Shown here: piece after piece, positions 43,537-50,480 of the stretch
Position numbering within the stretch: the first letter of the stretch is position 1
Layout: every line of letters starts with the position of its first letter
Assembly (NCBI GenBank): GCA_030149815.1
Contig: JASLHI010000042.1
Location: forward strand, 1 to 50,480
Direction of reading: 5' to 3'
Length of the DNA: 50,480 nucleotides
From: Aquirhabdus sp.
GTDB lineage: Bacteria; Pseudomonadota; Gammaproteobacteria; Pseudomonadales; Moraxellaceae
Notes under the pieces: generated by a model
The model's database searches: none
What the model saw: the letters and a program-made list of their open reading frames with translations, nothing else
Told to the model about the DNA's origin: nothing
Made by a program: the position numbers and the translations under genes

Positions 43537-44883
43537 TTATGCACTTTTCTGTGCGGTATCCAAGACTTTTAAGTGATCAGCGGGATCATTGCTTTGATCA
43601 TTGGCACGATGTGGCACGCGATCGGCTTTCAGCGTTGGTTTTTCGCTGTTATTAATTACTGCTTCGTTGATCTCAACTGTGCCAACATCTTTCATCGATG
43701 GCAGGTCATACATGGTATCTAGCAGCACATTTTCTAAAATAGAACGTAAGCCGCGTGCACCTGTTTTGCGATCCAATGCTTTTTTTGCAACGGCTTGTAA
43801 TGCGGCTTGATCAAACGACAAGTCGACATTTTCCATTTCAAATAAACGTTGATATTGCTTTACTAAAGCATTTTTCGGCTCAGTCAAAATCTGAATCAAT
43901 GCTTCTTGATCCAGTTCTTCCAAGGTTGCTAATACAGGCAAACGACCGATGAACTCAGGAATCAAACCGTACTTAATCAAATCTTCAGGTTCCACTTCAC
44001 GGAACAATTGACCAAGCGTTTTGGTCGCATCTTTGCTCTTCACGTCTGCGCCGAAACCAATTCCGCCTTTTTCGCTGCGCTGCTTCACGACTTTTTCAAG
44101 TCCAGCAAATGCACCTCCGCAAATAAACAGAATGTTAGATGTATCGACTTGAACAAATTCCTGCTGAGGATGCTTACGTCCGCCTTGCGGTGGAATTGAA
44201 GCCACAGTGCCTTCAATCATCTTCAATAGCGCTTGCTGTACGCCTTCGCCTGAAACATCGCGAGTGATGGATGGATTGTCACTCTTGCGGCTAATCTTAT
44301 CGATCTCGTCGATGTAGATAATCCCCATTTGTGCTTTTTCGACGTCGTATTCCGCTTTCTGCAATAGCTTTTGCACGATGTTTTCAACATCTTCACCGAC
44401 ATAACCTGCTTCGGTCAGCGTTGTTGCATCAGCCATGGCAAAAGGAACATCAAGCAAGCGTGCCAAGGTTTGAGCTAGTAACGTTTTACCTGACCCTGTC
44501 GGGCCAACGAGCAAAATATTGCTTTTGGATAGCTCAACCATTGCATCGCGCGCACCAGTTTTGGAGGGCACGTTATGCGATGCTTTGAGGCGTTTATAGT
44601 GGTTATAGACCGCAACGGCGAGCGTTTTCTTTGCTTGCTCCTGACCAATCACGTACTGATCAAGTGCAGCACGGATTTCTACAGGTCTTGGCAACGGACG
44701 TTCAGCCCACGTTCCAGAGGTGGTTGAAGTCGGGGTTTGGACGAGGTCAATGCAAATGTCGATACATTCATTGCAAATATAAGCGTCTTCACCTGCAATC
44801 AGTTTTTTGACTTCATCCTGACGCTTACCGCAGAATGAACAACTCTTATCGCTATGACCAGAGTTTTTGGTAAGATCGGACAT
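43537..44883 (-). CDS. clpX: ClpX, ATP-dependent unfoldase subunit of ClpXP
   Basis: From the ATG at 44883 (GGGAG six bases upstream) it is 448 residues; the TTG seven codons earlier is not needed. It has the N-terminal zinc-binding domain (CSFCGKRQDEVKKLIAGEDA, then YICNECIDIC), Walker A GPTGSGKT, the pore loop GYVGEDVEN, Walker B IIYIDEIDK and the C-terminal sensor 2 RKTGARGLRSI. It feeds substrates into ClpP. clpP lies just upstream, 72 bases away, on the same strand. Confidence 0.97.
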   Translation of the reverse strand: MSDLTKNSGHSDKSCSFCGKRQDEVKKLIAGEDAYICNECIDICIDLVQTPTSTTSGTWAERPLPRPVEIRAALDQYVIGQEQAKKTLAVAVYNHYKRLKASHNVPSKTGARDAMVELSKSNILLVGPTGSGKTLLAQTLARLLDVPFAMADATTLTEAGYVGEDVENIVQKLLQKAEYDVEKAQMGIIYIDEIDKISRKSDNPSITRDVSGEGVQQALLKMIEGTVASIPPQGGRKHPQQEFVQVDTSNILFICGGAFAGLEKVVKQRSEKGGIGFGADVKSKDATKTLGQLFREVEPEDLIKYGLIPEFIGRLPVLATLEELDQEALIQILTEPKNALVKQYQRLFEMENVDLSFDQAALQAVAKKALDRKTGARGLRSILENVLLDTMYDLPSMKDVGTVEINEAVINNSEKPTLKADRVPHRANDQSNDPADHLKVLDTAQKSA

Positions 44884-44955
44884 GGATGCTCCCAACAATA
44901 ACAATACAAGGTGTTAACAATATTAAAATCAATAAGACAACAACAACGATTCAGC

Positions 44956-45567
44956 TTATTCTGGACTGCTTGGTCGTTTCGTTAAAACTGCATCAATTAA
45001 ACCATAATCACAAGCAGCTTCTGCGCTTAAGAAATTATCGCGATCAGTATCTTTTTCGATCGTTTCAACAGACTGACCTGTGTGGTGTGCAAGCAAGCTG
45101 TTCAGCTTTGAACGAATATATAAAATTTCACGTGCATGAATTTCGATATCCGATGCTTGTCCACGAAATCCACCCAATGGTTGGTGAATCATGACGCGTG
45201 AATTACTCAAAGCAAAACGTTTACCTTTTGCACCCGCTGTCAATAAGAATGAACCCATTGAACAAGCTTGTCCAATACAAATCGTCGATACATCTGGTTT
45301 AATAAATTGCATCGTATCGTAAATCGCCATCCCTGCGGTGACTGAGCCGCCAGGCGAGTTAATGTACAGATGAATGTCTTTATCTGGGTTTTCTGCTTCT
45401 AGAAAAAGGAGCTGAGCAACAACTAAGTTCGCCATATGATCTTCGACTTCACCAGTCAGGAAAATCACGCGTTCACGTAGCAAGCGAGAAAAAATATCAA
45501 AAGAGCGTTCACCGCGCGCGGACTGTTCGACGACCATTGGGACTAAAGCGTTTTGCAAGTCAATCAC
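44956..45567 (-). CDS. clpP: ClpP, proteolytic subunit
   Basis: The 203-residue serine protease has the catalytic triad S103 (GQACSMGSFLL), H128 (MIHQPLGG) and D177 by spacing with E. coli (S111, H136, D185). The propeptide is short. The IGF-loop hydrophobic pocket residues are not assessed. It degrades proteins unfolded by ClpX. tig lies upstream on the same strand but with its own terminator. Confidence 0.97.
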   Translation of the reverse strand: MIDLQNALVPMVVEQSARGERSFDIFSRLLRERVIFLTGEVEDHMANLVVAQLLFLEAENPDKDIHLYINSPGGSVTAGMAIYDTMQFIKPDVSTICIGQACSMGSFLLTAGAKGKRFALSNSRVMIHQPLGGFRGQASDIEIHAREILYIRSKLNSLLAHHTGQSVETIEKDTDRDNFLSAEAACDYGLIDAVLTKRPSSPE

Positions 45568-45679
45568 CTTATTTCTTCCTTTTGACTGGGCTCATCGATT
45601 GAGCGAATAGATAGTACAGCTAGTCTCTAAATATGGGGGATATGGTGCGAAATTGCAAAGGGCATCTGTACGATTTATT

Positions 45680-45714
45680 CGTAAAAAAAGACGCATTTCG
45701 CGTCTTTTTTTACG
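45680..45714 (-). terminator. Terminator of tig
   Basis: CGTAAAAAAAGACGC and GCGTCTTTTTTTACG are inverted around a 5-base loop, 45 bases past the tig stop codon. Confidence 0.92.
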
Positions 45715-45758
45715 AATTCGCTTAGAAGATAATATTTTCCAAGTGAAGTTCTTGTGAA

Positions 45759-47096
45759 TTAACCTTGTTGTTGCTGATTACGCTTCAAAAGCTCTTGGTA
45801 ATCAACTGTTACTTCGGTGATTTTTGCACCCGCAAGGATATGATCAACAACTTGATCTTCAAGAACAACCGCTTCAACTTGAGCACGTTGTTGCTTGTCG
45901 TTGGTGTAGTATTCAATCACCTCAGCAGGATCTTCATAAGATTCAGCAGATTCAGCGATCATTGCTTTGACGCGATCTTGATCAACTTGAAGATTTGCAT
46001 CAGCGATGACTTTGCTGATCAATACGCCTAGCTTCACTGAGCGCTCAGATTTCTCTTGGAACAACTCATCAGGCAGCATGTTTTCGTCAAATTGCTGAGC
46101 ACCACCAAATTGTTGAGCAAATTGTTGCAACATCATTTTGCGTTGACGAGTAATTTCTTCAGCAACCATTGCTTTAGGAACTTCAATTTCATTCGCAGCT
46201 AATACAGCATCAAATGCTTGTTGTTTCAATTGATTACGCAGGCTGTTTTTGACTTCACGTTCCATATTCTTACGAACGTCTGCTTTCAGCTTGTCGATGC
46301 CACCTTCTGTTGGCGCAAGTTCGATTCCGAATAATTGCAGGAATTGAGCATCAATTTCTGGCAATTTTGCGCTTTCAATCAGTGAAACATTGATTTTGAA
46401 CTGAGCAAGTTTGCCAGCCAAGTTTTCAGCTTGATAGTCAGCTGGGAACGTTACGTCGATGACTTTTTCTTCATCTTTTTTCATACCAATAATGCCAGCT
46501 TCGAAGCCAGGAATCATTTTGTTTGAGCCAAGAACCAATTTGAAGTCTTTAGATGCGCCGCCATCAAACAGTACACCGTCAATACTGCCTTCAAAGTCAA
46601 AAGTGACTTGATCGCCATCAGCTGCTTTACCATTTTTCTTAGGTGCAAAGACTTGGCGTTGTTTGCGTAGATTATCGATCATCGTATCAACGTCTGCATC
46701 GCTCACAGTGCTGACTTGACGTTCAACATTAATGGTATCGAAACTGTTTACAGTGACTTCTGGATAAACTTCAACGAGTGCTTTGTAGACTAAGCCTTCA
46801 TCATTCACATCAACAGATTCAATGTTTGGCATGCCAACAGCATTAATTTTTTCTTGTTCAAGCGCTTCAAATACTGTGTCACGCACGAGGTCGTTGATCA
46901 CATCTTGTTGAATCGATGCACCATATTCAGCTTGAACGCGTGAAAGTGGTACTTTGCCTGGACGGAACCCGTTCACTTTAATTGTTTTTGCAACGCGCTT
47001 CAGGCGAGCGTCGAATTGGGTTTTAAGGCGTTGTGCTGGAACGGTGATATTCAGGCGGCGTTCTAGCCCAGAGACCACTTCAGTCATAATTTGCAT
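45759..47096 (-). CDS. tig: Trigger factor
   Basis: The 445-residue ribosome-bound chaperone has the ribosome-binding tail with GFRPGKVPLSRV at 43-54, the FKBP-type prolyl isomerase domain (about 155-245; GDQVTFDFEGSIDGVLFDGG) and the helical C-terminal arms. It starts MQIMTEVVSGLERRLNI, near the Acinetobacter start. It helps nascent chains fold. The order tig-clpP-clpX is the usual one. The ATG is preceded by GAG at a normal distance. Confidence 0.96.
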   Translation of the reverse strand: MQIMTEVVSGLERRLNITVPAQRLKTQFDARLKRVAKTIKVNGFRPGKVPLSRVQAEYGASIQQDVINDLVRDTVFEALEQEKINAVGMPNIESVDVNDEGLVYKALVEVYPEVTVNSFDTINVERQVSTVSDADVDTMIDNLRKQRQVFAPKKNGKAADGDQVTFDFEGSIDGVLFDGGASKDFKLVLGSNKMIPGFEAGIIGMKKDEEKVIDVTFPADYQAENLAGKLAQFKINVSLIESAKLPEIDAQFLQLFGIELAPTEGGIDKLKADVRKNMEREVKNSLRNQLKQQAFDAVLAANEIEVPKAMVAEEITRQRKMMLQQFAQQFGGAQQFDENMLPDELFQEKSERSVKLGVLISKVIADANLQVDQDRVKAMIAESAESYEDPAEVIEYYTNDKQQRAQVEAVVLEDQVVDHILAGAKITEVTVDYQELLKRNQQQQG

Positions 47097-47313
47097 GGTT
47101 TTCTCGATCCTAGAAAAGAATGATTATAGAGAATGAGGGTTAATTCACGTTCGCGCACCCATCAAATCAGCGCTACGACATGAAAAAATTAGTTGCGGAG
47201 TATAAGCGATATTAGCGACGGATTCAAAAAGAATGCGATAGTTATGTTGGCTTTTCAATAACAGAGCTACAAACTTAATTCTAAGCAATATGTTATGTAA
47301 TGACTGCTTAGAG

Positions 47314-49080
47314 TTATTGTGAACAATTATCACGGTGACGATGATGACATCGACGATATGCTGCAGTTGCTTGATCCGCGTATTCTTGTTGCAAAGCCGT
47401 GAGTGCTTCAGCAGCCTCTGTAAAAACATGATTACCATACAAAATGCGAAGTTCGCTGAGCTCTTGACCCGCTTGAATCGGTTGGTTATTCAGAGCAAGT
47501 GCTGTCGCATAACGTGCTAAATTTTCAACTTGTGGAAAACGATATGCGACGTCTCTTGCCCAATCGAGCTGTTGTTCAGTCATGTTGGGTGTTGGATTGA
47601 TAGATTGTAACTGTAAATAATCACGAAGCTGTGTAAGTAAAACGATGTGCTCAGGATTGTACATGGCTGTACTAGCTTTGTTGGGTGTCAGTTCACTGGG
47701 CTTAAATGCCCGATAATCGCGATTTAGCGTTTGATATTCATAGCCAAGCCAGATCATAAATACCGTACAAATTGCAATAAAGCTTGCAAAGACAGCATGT
47801 GGTAATTCCCAAGAGAGTTTGGGTAAATGTTTTAAGTATTTTGCGAGAGGCAGTGTTTCAGTGTATTGCTGTGTTGTACCCAGTTCACCGTAGGCCATAC
47901 CGAGAAGCAAGCCAACGGGGAGTAGAAAGTAAGCATATTCCAATGGATACTCTAGCATTCCGTGGATCAATGCAAACCCAACTGCTAATAATGCATAAAC
48001 ACTACTGAGGCTTTTGGCACAATACGCCAAACGTGCTAACCAAGTCATCAATAGAATAATAATCAGACTACCTAAAATTGGCCCATTCCAAACTAAGAGA
48101 TCTAATAAAATATTATGGCTAGAAGTCGTCATGATATTGACAGGAAAGATATTTGAAACATTAACTTGTGCAACACTGATCTGATTCCAGCCATACCCCC
48201 AGAGTGGGCCGTGTAAGACGGCTGTTGCAAATTGTTGCCATAATAGTCCACGGCCATTGTCTATAGTTTGAACACGAGCAATCAGATTAACTGTACTGTG
48301 CCCATGTGTGACAAGGTTTGTTAGTAAGGGGAGACTAATAATGCAAACAGTGTAGACACCAATCCAAGCCGCTATCATGTGCCAAGATAATCGCGGTTGA
48401 AGGTTTTTACTTTTCCATGCCCACCAAGTTAATACAAAAATAGCTCCGATCCATGCTGTGCGTGACTGTGTGAGTGCTACCGCAAAAATTAAGAATACGG
48501 CTAGTGTACTTGCAGATATTTTTCCAAGTTTTTGTTGTTCAAAAAGAAGTAGTATACTGGCGAGCCCCATACACAGTAATGTTGCTAGATTATTTGGTTG
48601 TCCGAAGTTGGCAAATGGACGTGACCCTGAACTTGCTGCTTCAAAAAAACTAAATCCTTGACTGAATCCTAGCCATTGTCTTAATGCAATTACCGCAGAG
48701 AGTACCGAGCCTACAATAAATAATAATGCAAGTGATTGATAACTTTGTGTTCTAGTCGATTCGTCTTGTGTCAGATTGTAGCCAATTAAAATAACAGATG
48801 AAAAACCGAGAAGGTAACATGAGGAAATGACGGCATCACCAGAAAAGAAAATAATGCCGAACATCCACTGAATTAAGGGAATAAATGCAGTGAGTGCAAA
48901 CAGAGCTGCAGAGCGGGGAATCTGAATCTTTTTGTGAAGAATAACGAGGCTTAAAATTAAAGCTGCACTAAACGCTAAAAACTCACTATTACCCGTTAAC
49001 CATGGGTAGTAATGGTGTGGAATTAGCCACGAGAGAAGTAATGATAATGCGGCAATGCTAGAGATGAGCGTTTTATTCAC
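47314..49080 (-). CDS. pglL: PglL/TfpO-type O-oligosaccharyltransferase (Wzy_C family)
   Basis: The membrane protein has about eleven transmembrane helices, a periplasmic loop with GRGLLWQQFATAVLHGPLWG, YGWNQ and SSHNILLDLLVWNG, the pattern of the O-antigen ligase/PglL superfamily, and a soluble C-terminal part. From the GTG at 49080 (AAAGG eight bases upstream) it has 588 residues; a TTG seven codons earlier has no site. Its place downstream of a pilin gene and a TfpZ-like gene argues that it glycosylates the pilin. General PglL and pilin-specific TfpO/PglL-ComP cannot be separated without an alignment. Confidence 0.85.
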   Translation of the reverse strand: MNKTLISSIAALSLLLSWLIPHHYYPWLTGNSEFLAFSAALILSLVILHKKIQIPRSAALFALTAFIPLIQWMFGIIFFSGDAVISSCYLLGFSSVILIGYNLTQDESTRTQSYQSLALLFIVGSVLSAVIALRQWLGFSQGFSFFEAASSGSRPFANFGQPNNLATLLCMGLASILLLFEQQKLGKISASTLAVFLIFAVALTQSRTAWIGAIFVLTWWAWKSKNLQPRLSWHMIAAWIGVYTVCIISLPLLTNLVTHGHSTVNLIARVQTIDNGRGLLWQQFATAVLHGPLWGYGWNQISVAQVNVSNIFPVNIMTTSSHNILLDLLVWNGPILGSLIIILLMTWLARLAYCAKSLSSVYALLAVGFALIHGMLEYPLEYAYFLLPVGLLLGMAYGELGTTQQYTETLPLAKYLKHLPKLSWELPHAVFASFIAICTVFMIWLGYEYQTLNRDYRAFKPSELTPNKASTAMYNPEHIVLLTQLRDYLQLQSINPTPNMTEQQLDWARDVAYRFPQVENLARYATALALNNQPIQAGQELSELRILYGNHVFTEAAEALTALQQEYADQATAAYRRCHHRHRDNCSQ

Positions 49081-49218
49081 GCAGATAGCCTTTGTTGTCA
49101 ATAAGAAATTGATTTTACAGAGCGAATGTTGTATTTGGTTTAATTATAACCATTTTTGTTTAAGAATGTAAGGTGATCATAGTCAAACTAGATCGGCATG
49201 CAGCGATCATAAAGTTAC

Positions 49219-49240
49219 GAACCATTTATATAAATGGTTC
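49219..49240 (-). repeat. Perfect 22-bp palindrome between tfpZ and pglL
   Basis: GAACCATTTAT and ATAAATGGTTC are exact inverted copies with no loop spacing, 29 bases past the tfpZ-like stop. No T run follows on the minus strand. It may be a transcript end or a protein site that affects pglL expression. Confidence 0.5.
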
Positions 49241-49268
49241 GGCTTGAACTACATAATATAAGTTATTC

Positions 49269-49997
49269 TTACCAAGGGCGTAGTTTCGTAATAGCAACGA
49301 CTTGTCCATTTTTGTTGAGAAGAACGGTCATGCTTTGATGATCATTCCATAATGGTAGCCATGTTGTGGCTGTGGGTGATTGGGCTAGAGCCGTTCTGAT
49401 TGCTTGAGGCGTATTCCATTGTTCCAGATTTTTGATTGGGTGCGCATTCGCTTGAATATTTGCAATTTGACTGTCTAGCGGAGCATATAGACTAGGACTA
49501 TAAAAGAGACCTAATCCAGATTTAAGTGTATTTGAGATAATTTGTTTCCGCAGCTTTTTGTCGTCTGGAAGATGAATTGCTACCCATTTTGGACCAAAAA
49601 ACGGGGTTATCCGATATTCAGGCGTTGCGATTTGCCGACTTTCGGCGGTTATATCTGTTGCTCGAACAGAGTAAAATTCGTCTATATTAAAAACGAACCA
49701 AATTGGACGTCCAATAGCAACGGTGTGCATTCCGTAGGCAAACATTGCCAGTTGTACAACTAGAATTGCTGTAAGATCAAATTTAAGTGTTTTCTTTCCC
49801 ACTTTGTAGACAAGTAAAGTGAGCAGCGGACCGATAATTACATCAATCCCTAGCATAAGTGCGAAAATCCGCGTTACTCCAAAAGTCTCAGCAAGTGGTG
49901 ATGGGTACCAGACTAGAAATACAAGCGCAAGTGCTAAAGATGCTAGTAGTAGAGAGCCAATAAGATGTATTAGGAATGCTTTGATACGAGCGGACAT
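49269..49997 (-). CDS. TfpZ/TfpX-type type IV pilin accessory protein
   Basis: The 242-residue protein starts with transmembrane helices (about 6-30, 42-62, 72-92) and ends in a soluble domain. The N-terminal part FLVWYPSPLAETFGV and GIDVIIGPLLTLLVYK is the signature of TfpX/TfpZ pilin accessory proteins. These aid assembly or stability of cognate pilins. It lies between the pilin gene and pglL, which is the known arrangement in Acinetobacter and some Pseudomonas. The ribosome site upstream is weak. Confidence 0.85.
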   Translation of the reverse strand: MSARIKAFLIHLIGSLLLASLALALVFLVWYPSPLAETFGVTRIFALMLGIDVIIGPLLTLLVYKVGKKTLKFDLTAILVVQLAMFAYGMHTVAIGRPIWFVFNIDEFYSVRATDITAESRQIATPEYRITPFFGPKWVAIHLPDDKKLRKQIISNTLKSGLGLFYSPSLYAPLDSQIANIQANAHPIKNLEQWNTPQAIRTALAQSPTATTWLPLWNDHQSMTVLLNKNGQVVAITKLRPW

Positions 49998-50073
49998 ATT
50001 TACATAAAGTGGTTGATTATAGTTTATCGAGTCTACTTAAATATATATAACTCATCAATATAAATATCTTGCC

Positions 50074-50105
50074 AAAAAATAGGCTGGTATACCAGCCTAT
50101 TTTTA
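50074..50105 (-). terminator. Terminator after the pilin gene
   Basis: AAAAATAGGCTGGT and ACCAGCCTATTTTT are exact inverted copies around AT, with a U-tract in the pilin direction. It lies 13 bases past the stop codon, so the accessory gene is likely read at a lower level or from its own promoter. Confidence 0.92.
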
Positions 50106-50117
50106 CTAAAGCAGATC

Positions 50118-50480
50118 TTAGCTTGATAGCAATGCTTTTGGAATATACTTGCCAGGAAGAGTGGAGCTAGAGTCGTTAGTAAATGAGCCGTTGTTCATCA
50201 TATTCATGACGAGAGTTTGGCCTTTGATTGATGGAGATACGCTACTTCCTGCAGAACCTGAACCGTAAGTCATTGTTACGGTGCAACCATTTGCGACGAC
50301 CTTAGTATTTGTAGCAGCGGTTGGATCGATTGTACCCGCAATAACTGCTAGACCGTATTTGCCTGTGATGCTGTTGTCTGTTGCGCCAGTTGCTGTATCA
50401 GTACATGCACCATTACCAATGTTGTCAGAGATCGTAACTTTTGAGCCGTCTGCAAGTGATACACCTTCAGAAGCTTGTGA
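50118..50480 (-). CDS. pilA: Type IV pilin, C-terminal 120 residues (5' end outside window)
   Basis: The minus-strand frame is open to the window edge. It includes two cysteines about 40 residues apart (NGACTDT and NGCTVTMTYG), a pair compatible with the pilin C-terminal disulfide loop, and ends GKYIPKALLSS. The N-terminal hydrophobic helix lies outside the window. The last residue is serine, the type of residue glycosylated by TfpO on PilA in other Acinetobacter. The adjacent accessory and oligosaccharyltransferase genes support a pilin identity. It could also be a ComP-type pilin. Confidence 0.85.
   Translation of the reverse strand, partial: SQASEGVSLADGSKVTISDNIGNGACTDTATGATDNSITGKYGLAVIAGTIDPTAATNTKVVANGCTVTMTYGSGSAGSSVSPSIKGQTLVMNMMNNGSFTNDSSSTLPGKYIPKALLSS

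Noticed and set aside
1..50480. CRISPR array, tRNA genes, prophage or riboswitch
   Set aside because: No regularly spaced repeats, no tRNA cloverleaf with a T-loop consensus, no phage structural genes and no known riboswitch core were seen by eye. A covariance-model scan would be decisive for the RNA classes.

Overview
The window looks like chromosome from a gammaproteobacterium of the family Moraxellaceae, most likely Acinetobacter or a close relative. This rests on: the 5S rRNA tail; a short AccA of the Acinetobacter type; prpB-prpC-acnD-prpF methylcitrate genes; a trxA-rho pair; and a pilin/pilin-accessory/O-oligosaccharyltransferase cluster. I cannot name a species. Almost all of it is ordinary housekeeping sequence. 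I see no CRISPR array, no tRNA, no intact insertion sequence and no prophage.

Layout. 1-0.13 kb: 3' end of a 5S rRNA and its terminator. 0.2-2.8 kb: bacterioferritin, a small lipoprotein, a decayed coding remnant and an RbgA/YlqF-type GTPase. 2.9-16.3 kb: a scattered 2-methylcitrate (propionate catabolism) locus. On the minus strand prpB-prpC lie together, then come a plus-strand EAL phosphodiesterase gene, acnD, two tandem copies of a secreted putative solute-binding protein gene, a frameshifted acnD 3' relic, a HEPN-motif gene, a VOC-fold gene and rluA. Only then comes prpF. 16.5-22 kb: small secreted protein, a six-EF-hand protein, an S41 protease and the BaeSR two-component system. 22-25.3 kb: DUF4442 protein, YajQ, rhodanese, DNA polymerase IV and an NlpE-like lipoprotein. 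25.4-34.3 kb: rho, trxA, ppx, accA, tilS, a serine hydrolase and proC. 34.4-38.8 kb: YggT, YggU, MetR, a stand-alone DUF4062 protein and ferrochelatase. 39-43.5 kb: class II amidotransferase, a GGDEF cyclase, YacG, an EVE protein and HemW. 43.5-47.1 kb: clpX, clpP and tig in the usual protein quality-control block. 47.3-50.5 kb: PglL/TfpO-type oligosaccharyltransferase, TfpZ-type pilin accessory protein and the 3' part of a type IV pilin gene that runs off the window.

How the genes fit together. PrpB, PrpC, AcnD and PrpF make up most of the AcnD/PrpF version of the methylcitrate cycle. The locus has been opened at two points by unrelated genes. The junction between acnD and prpF holds the signs of repeated tandem duplication, and a possible defence-type HEPN gene sits there. 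A cyclase with an intact GGEEF motif and I-site and a phosphodiesterase with the full EAL residue set are both present, and YajQ is a reported c-di-GMP binder in other species.

Most interesting leads: the acnD/solute-binding tandem duplication with relics; the HEPN protein beside it; the DUF4062 protein between metR and hemH; the exact 120-residue duplication in the EF-hand protein; the long rho leader with an overlapping upstream ORF and no visible Shine-Dalgarno; and the C-terminal serine of the pilin next to its likely glycosylation gene.
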